A stretch of 17,732 nucleotides of DNA from Oscillospiraceae bacterium (GTDB taxonomy: Bacteria; Bacillota; Clostridia; Oscillospirales; Acutalibacteraceae): NCBI GenBank assembly GCA_009779455.1, contig WREG01000015.1:1-17732 (forward strand). The letters are read 5' to 3'. This document shows positions 6,481-12,760 of this stretch, piece by piece (position 1 is the stretch's first letter; each line of letters begins with the position of its first letter). Under the pieces are notes generated by a model. It was not told where the DNA came from, did no database searches, and saw only the letters and a list, made by a program, of their open reading frames with translations. The position numbers were made by a program, and so were the translations under genes.

Positions 6481-7872
6481 TTAATCGACCGTTATAAACC
6501 TTCCGTCGCCGGGGCCGAGGGCCAGTTGAACATTGCCGCCGTTTTCATATGCTTTTATCTCGCCGCCGCCGTAAACCGTCACTTTTTTGCCCTCGGGGAA
6601 AGCTATTGTGCATGACGCCGCTTTTTGGTCGAGCAGTTCGTACATATTTGCGACGATATAAGCCTTGCCGCCGCCCTCTTTTTCATCGAAACAGCCTACG
6701 ACAAGGCCGTCCTTTGAAGATATGGCCAACTGCTCGTTTTTGGGCAGGCCGTTTGAAAAACAGGGATAACGTATACCCGTCACTTTTAGGGCGTTTACCG
6801 GATATGCGCCCAGCCATTTGTATTCGCCGTATTTCTCCGAGAAAGGCGCGAAATCGGCGTTTGCGGCCTGAACGGCGTAATATGTGTCGGTTTTCCCGCC
6901 GCCGGCCGTTAGCATACGGGAAGCGGGGTCCCACCAGCCGTCCTGCAAGCAGGCGTAGATGATGGCTTTGGCGCCGAAGGCCATTGAGGCGTAGCCCTGC
7001 TGAAGCTGGTGGCATTTTTGGTCGGGGTAGCGCTTGTTGCTGCCGTCGATATGCTCCACGGCGTTGCCCGCCGCCTGGGTGATGACCCAGAGGTCGCGGC
7101 CCGTGTCGCGGCAAGCCTCGGCAAGCATGTCAAGGTTGTCAAGCCAGTCGCCGTTGGTGTCCTTCACGTTATAGGGGTAGATGTCAACGCTTATATAGTC
7201 CGTGTCGATGCTTTTTATGTAAGCGCCGATGTGCTGGCGGTAAGCGTCGAATTTGCTGTCTACATAGGTGGTCTCGAATAAAAATATCCTCATCCAAAGG
7301 GGGACCAAGGAATCATGCTCGACGTGTATGGGCAGCAGATTTATATAAGGCATACGGCCTGTATTCAAGCTGTGGTAATGGTTGATGGCCTCGCCCATAT
7401 CGGCAAAATGCTCCGTAAACGGCTCATCGACAAAATCGTCGCCCCAAAGCGCGGGATGCTCATTATAGGTTTCGTTTGTCAGCCCCATCCACAGCGCTTT
7501 TGTCTCTTCGGTAAAGGACATAAAGCTCGGGTGCGCGTTGTAGCCCTTGGCGATAACGCCTATGCCCGCCGCCTCGCAATAATCCATAAACTCCTCGTTC
7601 ACCCAGCTGACGAGAAAGTCAAGCCCGGCTTCTTTTGCAAGCCCGGGCAGGACGCTGTAATCGCCGGACAGGCCGTTGTTATACGCCCCCAGCAGAAGGC
7701 GGTCATTGTCAAAGACATATTCCTGTCGTGTGGCCGTAATCGCCCCTTCGCCGTACAGCTTCATCACGGAAGCCGAAGCCCCGGACAGCAGTATCAGCGG
7801 CGCCATAAAAAACGCGACAATTACCCTGAAAACTTTTAAAAACTGATCCCACAGTACGTCGATATCAAACAT
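6481..7872 (-). CDS. Secreted or membrane-anchored TIM-barrel glycoside hydrolase-like protein
   Basis: A 463-residue protein that I assign to the broad beta-galactosidase-like (clan GH-A) barrels only by its pattern; no specific family is recognised. Residues 11-35 form one hydrophobic helix ending in GASAS, either a signal peptide cut near the Ala residues or an anchor. The barrel part has repeated beta-strand signatures: AGLDFLVSW, HPALWGDDFVDEP (Glu150, candidate acid/base), DTDYISVDIYPYN and RDLWVITQAAGN. Glutamine 265 sits where a GH-A nucleophile Glu might be expected. The last 80 residues look like a beta-sandwich (VANMYELL...). AGGAGG lies 9 nt before the ATG. It is monocistronic, with its own consensus promoter. 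Substrate unknown; plant-polysaccharide use is an inference. Confidence 0.75.
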   Translation of the reverse strand: MFDIDVLWDQFLKVFRVIVAFFMAPLILLSGASASVMKLYGEGAITATRQEYVFDNDRLLLGAYNNGLSGDYSVLPGLAKEAGLDFLVSWVNEEFMDYCEAAGIGVIAKGYNAHPSFMSFTEETKALWMGLTNETYNEHPALWGDDFVDEPFTEHFADMGEAINHYHSLNTGRMPYINLLPIHVEHDSLVPLWMRIFLFETTYVDSKFDAYRQHIGAYIKSIDTDYISVDIYPYNVKDTNGDWLDNLDMLAEACRDTGRDLWVITQAAGNAVEHIDGSNKRYPDQKCHQLQQGYASMAFGAKAIIYACLQDGWWDPASRMLTAGGGKTDTYYAVQAANADFAPFSEKYGEYKWLGAYPVNALKVTGIRYPCFSNGLPKNEQLAISSKDGLVVGCFDEKEGGGKAYIVANMYELLDQKAASCTIAFPEGKKVTVYGGGEIKAYENGGNVQLALGPGDGRFITVD

Positions 7873-7902
7873 GATTATAAGCCTCCTGCTTGTTTTTTCT
7901 TA

Positions 7903-7931
7903 ATTATATACCTTGTTGTCAAAAATGTCAA
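7903..7931 (-). promoter_or_regulatory. Sigma-A promoter of the glycosidase-like gene
   Basis: On the minus strand, TTGACA (7926-7931) and TATAAT (7903-7908) are separated by exactly 17 nt, a perfect consensus match. A TTTTTGACAA motif within the spacer partly repeats the -35 element. Confidence 0.85.
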
Positions 7932-7991
7932 TTATATTATGATAGCGAATTATATTTTTTTAAATCCGTCGGGTTTTCCGCAAAAAACCGC

Positions 7992-8019
7992 TTGAAAAAC
8001 CGCAAAAATATGATATAAT
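7992..8019 (+). promoter_or_regulatory. Sigma-A promoter of the Mrr-like/ProB-like unit
   Basis: TTGAAA (7992-7997), a 16-nt spacer, and TATAAT (8014-8019) on the plus strand. This gives a leader of about 95 nt before the first gene. Confidence 0.7.
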
Positions 8020-8068
8020 AGGCGCAGCGAAGTGCAATGGCTTTGGAATCTGTCCGCCACGCCATTTC

Positions 8069-8088
8069 GAAAACGCATTAGCGTTTTC
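8069..8088 (+). other. Leader hairpin upstream of the Mrr-like gene
   Basis: GAAAACGC pairs perfectly with GCGTTTTC around an ATTA loop within the 5' leader, followed by CTTAGTTTATTTG. A weaker ATGGC/GCCAT pairing lies just upstream (8038-8065). It could be an attenuator or simply leader structure; no known riboswitch class is recognised. Confidence 0.4.
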
Positions 8089-8120
8089 CTTAGTTTATTT
8101 GTAAGAGGAAAGAATGACAT

Positions 8121-8765
8121 ATGAAAAATTTGAATATTAAAATGCTGTTGACCGTAATAACTGTGGTGTTCGCGCTGCTGATCGTCCTGGTCAGCATGGC
8201 GGAAAAACCCGCTTTAACCGTCGCGGTTATTGCCGCCGCCCTTTTGTCCGTCGGGTTTATCTTGATCCCGCGGAAAATACTTTCAAAAAACAAAAAATAC
8301 GCGAAATACCTCAGCTCGTTTAAAAACGTCAGCCCGAATATAAGCGGAAGCGATTTTGATTTGTTCATTGTCGGCAAAATGTATGAAATGGACAGGATGA
8401 CGAAAGAGCAATTCGTGACCTGCGCCGCGTACCTGCTCGAAAAGCATAATTTTACCGACGTTAAGAAATTTTACGGCGCGGGTGACGGGGAGCGGGATAT
8501 AGAAGCGTTGCTGGGCGGCGAAACGTACATAGTAAAATGTTTCCACTCGAGCGGCCCTGTGGACGGGGGGCCTGTGGAAAAATTTATCGCCGCCCGGCCG
8601 GGGAATATGAAAACATTGGTGATGTCCAACAACCATTTTTCGGAAAACGCTATGAACGCGGCGATAAACGCGGGCGCGCAGCTTTGGGACAGGACTATGG
8701 TTGAAGCGGTTTTAAAATTCATATTCAAAAATAAAATCAACGCGGTGAATAGACTTGAGAGTTGA
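8121..8765 (+). CDS. Membrane-anchored Mrr-like (restriction endonuclease-like fold) protein, catalytic motif altered
   Basis: A 214-residue protein with two N-terminal membrane helices (about 7-26 and 31-50) and a cytoplasmic Mrr_cat-like domain from about residue 92. Landmarks are MTKEQFVTCAAYLLEKHNF, FYGAGDGERDIEALLGGETYIVKCFH, GPVDGGPVEKFIAA, LVMSNNHFSENAMNAA and GAQLWDRTMV, which follow the order of Mrr domains (GDxGxD, QxK, SxxxF...A...A, G..LIDG..L). Asp126 is kept, but the Q-x-K of the active site appears as Lys139-Cys-Phe141, so nuclease activity is doubtful unless Lys139 substitutes. The final Glu-Ser-stop is encoded by a heptad repeat. A 9-codon mini-ORF (8113) overlaps the start. 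First gene of a two-gene unit. Confidence 0.72.
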   Translation: MKNLNIKMLLTVITVVFALLIVLVSMAEKPALTVAVIAAALLSVGFILIPRKILSKNKKYAKYLSSFKNVSPNISGSDFDLFIVGKMYEMDRMTKEQFVTCAAYLLEKHNFTDVKKFYGAGDGERDIEALLGGETYIVKCFHSSGPVDGGPVEKFIAARPGNMKTLVMSNNHFSENAMNAAINAGAQLWDRTMVEAVLKFIFKNKINAVNRLES

Positions 8766-8781
8766 GAATTGAGAGTTGAGA
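8755..8781 (+). repeat. Heptad tandem repeat, TTGAGAR type; left arm of 27-bp inverted repeat
   Basis: Units alternate TTGAGAG, TTGAGAA, TTGAGAG and a partial TTGAGA. This arm contains the stop codon of the Mrr-like gene (8763-8765) and is the exact reverse complement of 8822-8848. Confidence 0.95.
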
Positions 8782-8821
8782 ATTAAATTTTTTATAGAGC
8801 GCATTCTTAAAATTAAATTTC

Positions 8822-8848
8822 TCTCAACTCTCAATTCTCAACTCTCAA
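8822..8848 (-). repeat. Heptad tandem repeat, TTGAGAR type; right arm of 27-bp inverted repeat
   Basis: Perfect reverse complement of 8755-8781, separated from it by a 40-nt AT-rich loop. It sits about 20 nt before the ribosome binding site of the ProB-like gene. 8816-8844 is identical to 3236-3264. Confidence 0.95.
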
Positions 8849-8869
8849 TTACAAAAAAGGGGTTCTTAC

Positions 8870-9688
8870 ATGAATATCGACACCGTCGTAAAAATCGGCT
8901 CTATGGCGCTTATACGCAAGCAGGATAACGATATCGACTATAACATCCTGTCGCGGCTGAGCGCCGAGTTGAGGCCGGGCATAGTATTGATAAGCTCCGG
9001 CGCGACTGAAATCGGCCGTTTAGATTATATTAAGCGGACGGGCCGGGAGCTTGCGGGCGACCGTGAAACAGTCATAACCGATTACGCCGCGCAGGGGCAG
9101 ACAATACTTATGTCGCAGTACCGACGGTTTATCAGCCCCGAATATTCCGTGCGCCAGCTGCTTGTCGAGCATACCCACTTCAACGACCCGGCAAAACGCG
9201 AGCATATCCGCCAGCTGCTTTTCCGCTCCGCAGGGCAAGAGGCGGTGACCATCATAAATTACAACGACCCCGTTTCGGCGGAGGAAAACCGCAAGCTGGA
9301 GCTTTCCGCTTTCCGCAGAAACGCGGACACGGTTGTCGAATGCATCGACAACGACGAAACCGCCGCCGTCATCGCGGATTTGGTCGACGCGAAAACACTG
9401 GTGATTTTGACCTCGACGGAAGGCATATACCGCGACGCGGGCGACCCTTCCACATTGGCCGAATCGGTCACGGGCAAAAACGCGGACGAGATCGAGGCGG
9501 GGATACGGGAACTGCAGGCGTCCTGCGTAGGCGCCAGCCGCGAAGGGGCTCAGGGGGCCAAAGCAAAGCTTGAATATATCATCCCGGCGGCGCGGCGCGG
9601 CACTGAGGTCATTATCGGGCATTCCAGTCATAAATTGTCTGATTTGGTTGCGGGTTCGGTTCCCCGCACAAAAATTTCGATAAATTAG
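8870..9688 (+). CDS. Amino acid kinase family protein, divergent glutamate 5-kinase-like
   Basis: A 272-residue amino acid kinase fold protein most like ProB (ATP + L-glutamate to glutamyl 5-phosphate). Motifs follow ProB order: VVKIGS near the N-terminus, VLISSGATEIGR, INYNDPVSAEE (INENDTVS in ProB), IDNDETAAVIADLVDAKTLVILTSTEGIY (GDNDxLSAxVA..), and GAQGAKAKLEYIIPAARRGTEVIIG (GTGGMxTKLxAA..G). The NEND glutamate is Tyr and the GTGGM motif is GAQGA, so the substrate may differ. It lacks a PUA domain, and no proA (gamma-glutamyl phosphate reductase) follows. The ribosome binding site is AGGGG at 7 nt. It is the second gene of the unit and is followed by a strong terminator. Confidence 0.8.
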   Translation: MNIDTVVKIGSMALIRKQDNDIDYNILSRLSAELRPGIVLISSGATEIGRLDYIKRTGRELAGDRETVITDYAAQGQTILMSQYRRFISPEYSVRQLLVEHTHFNDPAKREHIRQLLFRSAGQEAVTIINYNDPVSAEENRKLELSAFRRNADTVVECIDNDETAAVIADLVDAKTLVILTSTEGIYRDAGDPSTLAESVTGKNADEIEAGIRELQASCVGASREGAQGAKAKLEYIIPAARRGTEVIIGHSSHKLSDLVAGSVPRTKISIN

Positions 9689-9888
9689 GGTGCGGGAACC
9701 CGCCCCACACAATATGGTAATTTTTAAAATTAAACCCTATTTTACATGGGCTAATGGATTACACAAAACAAAATATGGGTTGATTTCCTTCATCGTAGGG
9801 CGGGGCTTTGCTCCCGCAGAAAAATTGCACAGACCGGCGGCGGGAGCAAAGCCCCCGCCCTACGACATGGTGATTTTTAAAATTCAAC
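9689..9888. repeat. Nested palindromic and direct-repeat element
   Basis: Arms at 9794-9817 and 9840-9864 are reverse complements with a single bulged base (CGTAGGGCGGGG... / ...CCCGCCCTACG). Around them, 9712-9735 and 9865-9888 are direct repeats with three mismatches in 24 nt (TGGTRATTTTTAAAATT core), and a small GCGGG-AA-CCCGC hairpin sits at 9691-9702. No coding sequence is supported here. A related GGGCGGG/CCCGCCC palindrome is at 17179-17222. Confidence 0.7.
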
Positions 9889-9893
9889 AACCC

Positions 9894-9953
9894 AGCCCCT
9901 TGCCATTCAAATGAACTTTCGCCAAGTTCATTTGAATGGCAAGGGGCTTTTTT
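9894..9953 (+). terminator. Rho-independent terminator after the ProB-like gene
   Basis: A perfect 25-bp stem (9894-9918 with 9924-9948), a 5-nt TCGCC loop and six T residues (9948-9953). It is exceptionally long and without mismatch. It faces the oncoming minus-strand unit. Confidence 0.92.
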
Positions 9954-9966
9954 ATTGCCGGGTTTT

Positions 9967-10009
9967 ACGGAAAGGCGGCCGTTTGCAATCTTTCCGTTTT
10001 GATTTTTCT
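9967..10009 (+). terminator. Possible second terminator hairpin
   Basis: ACGGAAAG pairs with CTTTCCGT (8 bp, 15-nt loop), followed by TTTGATTTTTCTT on the plus strand. It would be a back-up for the terminator just upstream. It lies downstream of the 32-codon ORF on the other strand, where the T tract is absent. Confidence 0.4.
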
Positions 10010-10108
10010 TTACCACCAAGCATCTTTGCTAAAAATATCGTGGAAAAAGTTTATTATTCCTGTAAAGAAACTAACAATGCCCATTACGATAGCTTGAAAG
10101 AAATCCAT
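10010..10108 (-). CDS. Tiny hydrophobic/amphipathic peptide, 32 residues, unknown
   Basis: The ORF starts with ATG at 10108, 7 nt after GAGGGGG, a very strong ribosome binding site, and stops at TAA 10010-10012. The product is a single Phe/Ile-rich helix: MDFFQAIVMGIVSFF, then TGIINFFHDIF, ending in SKDAWW. It begins 19 nt after the 55-codon ORF and looks like the last gene of the pectate-lyase-like transcript. The F/I pattern resembles the C-terminal tail of that protein. It could be a membrane-active peptide, a small regulator or a type I toxin-like peptide; nothing in the sequence decides this. Support rests on the start signals and spacing, not on a recognised family. Confidence 0.55.
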   Translation of the reverse strand: MDFFQAIVMGIVSFFTGIINFFHDIFSKDAWW

Positions 10109-10127
10109 AAATATACCCCCTCGTCCT

Positions 10128-10295
10128 TTAATTTTCATCCTTTTCAAGCTCTTTTAGATAAGTCTCATAATCCGGCAGATGAACCCCTTCAACGTTAGCC
10201 GCGTTTATTATCGCCGTATACGCTGCTTTTACCGTTTTGGCTTTAGCCACCTGATGTGACAGTAATGTTAATATTACTTTTGTTTCATAAGACAT
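10128..10295 (-). CDS. Small protein of 55 residues, unknown
   Basis: The ATG at 10295 follows AGAGG by 8 nt, and that ribosome binding site overlaps the TAG stop of the pectate-lyase-like gene, which suggests translational coupling. The product starts MSYETKVILTLLSHQVAKAK, continues with an Ala-rich amphipathic helix (AAYTAIINAANVEG), and ends with an acidic, charged tail (LPDYETYLKELEKDEN). It has no signal peptide, Cys or obvious membrane helix. I do not recognise the family. It is followed after 19 nt by the 32-codon ORF, so both are probably co-transcribed with the secreted beta-helix protein. Confidence 0.6.
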   Translation of the reverse strand: MSYETKVILTLLSHQVAKAKTVKAAYTAIINAANVEGVHLPDYETYLKELEKDEN

Positions 10296-10306
10296 TTTGC
10301 TAACCT

Positions 10307-12535
10307 CTAATTAAATAATCGGGTAAAAAACGTATTAAGAGAATTCATTATGCCCGCGAGCCAGACCATGAAATTCGACCAGGGGCTGCCGTCCACCGTC
10401 GGCTCGTATTTGATGTTTATCGACATGCGGTTGTAAAGCTTTAAGTCCGTGCCGTAATTCACGAAGGACGAGCCGTTGTAGCGCATCATGTTAATGGCCG
10501 TAAGGCTCCCGTCTTTTGTTATGAGCATGGGCGCCGTTTCGTTGATGTTGTCAGCGCCGATATTGATGAGCGCGGCGTTCTCCCCGCCGTTGTTTATGAC
10601 AAGGTTTTTCACCCCGTAGGCGAAGGTGTTGTATACGATCTGGCCGTCGGATTCATATATCCTCAAAATTTCCGTGTAGATGCGTGTCACGACGTTCATC
10701 AGGGACGGGAACAGTATCTCCCCTTCGTTCGTCGGCCAGCCGGGGGTGTCGAAATCGTTCCTTTGGGTGATGTTGCCGTTGTTGAGGCAGCCTTCCACGA
10801 TGCCGTTTTTGCCGCCCACGGACATCATGTTCCTGTACCACACGCCCACAAGCTTCTTGATGTGGTGGCTGTCGCAGCCGCGGAAGTCTATGCCGTTATA
10901 GCTGCCGACCATGCAAATATTCACCGCGTAAACGTCGGCGGCCGCGCCGCGAATCGTAAAGCTACACGGCTTTACGGTCGTATCATAATAAGGGTTGTTA
11001 GGGTAGAAAAAGCGTATGCCGCGAATGCCCGCGCCGTCCCCCGCCAATGTGACAAGGGCTTCGGCCGTGTCGGCTTCCGCTTCCGTCGCGGCAAAGCCGA
11101 AATCCGCGTAAATCAGAGTGCCGAGGCTGGTGACAAGCTGGTCGCGGGTTGGTGAGGTCCCCGTACCCCTCAATTCGACCCCTGCGGGGACGGTTATGGG
11201 GTTCGCGACAAGATAGCGCCCGGCGGGGATATAGACAATCCCGCCGCCCGCCGTTTCCGCTTCGTCAAGCTTCATCTGAATATCCGCCGAAACGTCAACG
11301 CTGCGGTCGTTTACGGCGTCCACAATGAAAAAGTTTTCCGCCGGCTGATGCTTTATAAGGGAATAGTCCAACTCATAGCCCGAAAGGCCAACGTCGTAGC
11401 ATACCAGCCCGCTGCCCTTGGTTTTGCCCATCAGCTCCACGTCGGACATTTTCACATAGCCTTTTTTATAATTCTTTAATATGGAATACTGCGTGCCTTC
11501 AATGGAGCTGCGGGCTATGGCGACGCCCCAGCGGGGGTCGATTTCGTCAATCTGCATACCGATAACGCAGTTTTTGATATATGTGTCATAGAATATCCCC
11601 GCGAACTCTATTCTGGGGCCGTCATCTATAAATACGCCCGTATAGCAGTCCTCGATGTAAATGTTCGCGAACTGCGTCCATTCAAGCACAGCGGCGGTTA
11701 TGCCGATTGTGTTGGCGAGGGTATAAGCTGATATTTTATCATATGAAGGCGAGGCAAAGGCTGCGGACTTGTTTTCCGCCTCCGCCCAGTATTTCGGCGA
11801 AATAAACACGTTTTTCCACGTACCCACGTCGGACTGGTTCATAACCGTAGCGCCGTCTTTAAGGAAAGTCCCCTTGAAATTCTCGACGGTGAACATTTCA
11901 TGCCCGCCGTCCGGGACGCAGACGCCGATGCCCCTGTAGCCGTTTATAACGGTGCAGTTAAGCACGGACTGGAGCATAAAGTCCGCAGGGTTGATCCCCG
12001 AACCGCCGGGAACGAAAAATGTATAGGGATAGGGCTTCACGTCGTTTATATCCTGCTCCGGGTAATAAACCGTCAGCCCGTAAGCGCCCGCGCTTCCGCC
12101 TATATTGAACAAACCGGGCGAAAGGGCTTCGGAGGTTGGGGCGAGGGCGAGGATAACCGTGCCGTAACCGTCTGCTTTGTCGGGGTCTATGTATTCGCCC
12201 CTCAATGTGCAGAACGCGGGGATTTTTATCGGGCTTGTGACCTTGTAAAAGCCCGTGGGCAGGTAAACAGTCCCGCCCCCTGCGGCATAGCAGTCATTGA
12301 GCGCCTGCTGTATCAGGGCCGTCGAGTCCGAAGCCCCGGTTGAATCGGCCGAATACGGATATTCGGTCAAAACAATGTCCGCTACGGTCAGGTCGTCGCA
12401 GTATTCGTCGTTGCCCGCAATCAATTGCGGCTCTTGCGGAAGCGGGGCGTAAGCCCCTGAGGCGGTTGCCGACGCGAAAACGGCAAAAACGAAAATGGCG
12501 GCAATAAACATTGCGGTTTTTAATGTGTGTTTCAT
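10307..12535 (-). CDS. Secreted pectate-lyase-3-like beta-helix protein with duplicated domain
   Basis: A 742-residue protein. Residues 1-30 are a classic signal peptide (KHTLK, then a hydrophobic core, ending ASATASGAYA). Two right-handed beta-helix domains of the pectate lyase superfamily follow, at about 60-400 and 415-705. Each opens with the same signature: DSTALIQQALNDCYAAGGGTVYLP...LRG and DVSADIQMKLDEAETAGGGIVYIP...LRG. Such folds are found in GH28/GH55 and phage-type polysaccharide enzymes. No catalytic residues can be assigned, so a binding or structural role is possible. The C-terminus ends in an amphipathic Trp/Phe-rich helix (WLAGIMNSLNTFFTRLFN). GGGGG lies upstream of the ATG, and two small ORFs follow closely. 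Confidence 0.8.
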   Translation of the reverse strand: MKHTLKTAMFIAAIFVFAVFASATASGAYAPLPQEPQLIAGNDEYCDDLTVADIVLTEYPYSADSTGASDSTALIQQALNDCYAAGGGTVYLPTGFYKVTSPIKIPAFCTLRGEYIDPDKADGYGTVILALAPTSEALSPGLFNIGGSAGAYGLTVYYPEQDINDVKPYPYTFFVPGGSGINPADFMLQSVLNCTVINGYRGIGVCVPDGGHEMFTVENFKGTFLKDGATVMNQSDVGTWKNVFISPKYWAEAENKSAAFASPSYDKISAYTLANTIGITAAVLEWTQFANIYIEDCYTGVFIDDGPRIEFAGIFYDTYIKNCVIGMQIDEIDPRWGVAIARSSIEGTQYSILKNYKKGYVKMSDVELMGKTKGSGLVCYDVGLSGYELDYSLIKHQPAENFFIVDAVNDRSVDVSADIQMKLDEAETAGGGIVYIPAGRYLVANPITVPAGVELRGTGTSPTRDQLVTSLGTLIYADFGFAATEAEADTAEALVTLAGDGAGIRGIRFFYPNNPYYDTTVKPCSFTIRGAAADVYAVNICMVGSYNGIDFRGCDSHHIKKLVGVWYRNMMSVGGKNGIVEGCLNNGNITQRNDFDTPGWPTNEGEILFPSLMNVVTRIYTEILRIYESDGQIVYNTFAYGVKNLVINNGGENAALINIGADNINETAPMLITKDGSLTAINMMRYNGSSFVNYGTDLKLYNRMSINIKYEPTVDGSPWSNFMVWLAGIMNSLNTFFTRLFN

Positions 12536-12579
12536 GGAAAATCCCCCTTATTTGAGATTAGAAAATTTTTCATGTTTAG

Positions 12580-12608
12580 AGTATAGCATAAAATATTTAA
12601 AATAACAA
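12580..12608 (-). promoter_or_regulatory. Sigma-A promoter of the pectate-lyase-like gene
   Basis: On the minus strand, TTGTTA (12603-12608), a 17-nt spacer and TATACT (12580-12585), about 45 nt upstream of the ATG. It diverges from the hrcA promoter, roughly 65 nt away. Confidence 0.75.
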
Positions 12609-12671
12609 GCTTTTTTATAACTAAAAAATTTAGTGCAGAGTATCGTTCATAAAAAATTTACAAAAAATCCA

Positions 12672-12700
12672 TTGACAATTTATGGTTCAGCCAGTATAGT
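12672..12700 (+). promoter_or_regulatory. Sigma-A promoter of the hrcA heat-shock operon
   Basis: TTGACA (12672-12677), 17-nt spacer, TATAGT (12695-12700). The CIRCE operator begins 11 nt after the -10 element, that is, over the transcription start region. Confidence 0.88.
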
Positions 12701-12711
12701 ATAAATAGAGG

Positions 12712-12738
12712 TTGGCACTCGATACATTAGAGTGCCAA
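12712..12738 (+). promoter_or_regulatory. CIRCE operator (HrcA binding site)
   Basis: Inverted repeat TTGGCACTC-N9-GAGTGCCAA. The established consensus is TTAGCACTC-N9-GAGTGCTAA, and the symmetric A-to-G and T-to-C change keeps perfect pairing. The arms extend one base further on each side (12711-12739). It is placed between promoter and hrcA start, for autoregulated class I heat-shock control. Confidence 0.97.
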
Positions 12739-12760
12739 CTCTGCTAAAAGGATGGTTGTC

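Noticed and set aside
8020..8120. Riboswitch in the leader of the Mrr-like gene
   Set aside because: Only two simple hairpins are visible; no conserved core of a known riboswitch class was recognised.
8755..8848. CRISPR array
   Set aside because: The units are 7 nt, directly adjacent and without spacers, and no cas gene is present.
9020..9712. 230-codon minus-strand ORF opposite the ProB-like gene
   Set aside because: Antisense to a gene with clear kinase motifs; Arg-rich low-quality translation and no ribosome binding site considered convincing.
9690..10198. Plus-strand ORFs of 74 and 95 codons in the repeat/terminator region
   Set aside because: They run through palindromes and the terminator stem, and overlap the better-supported small minus-strand ORFs.
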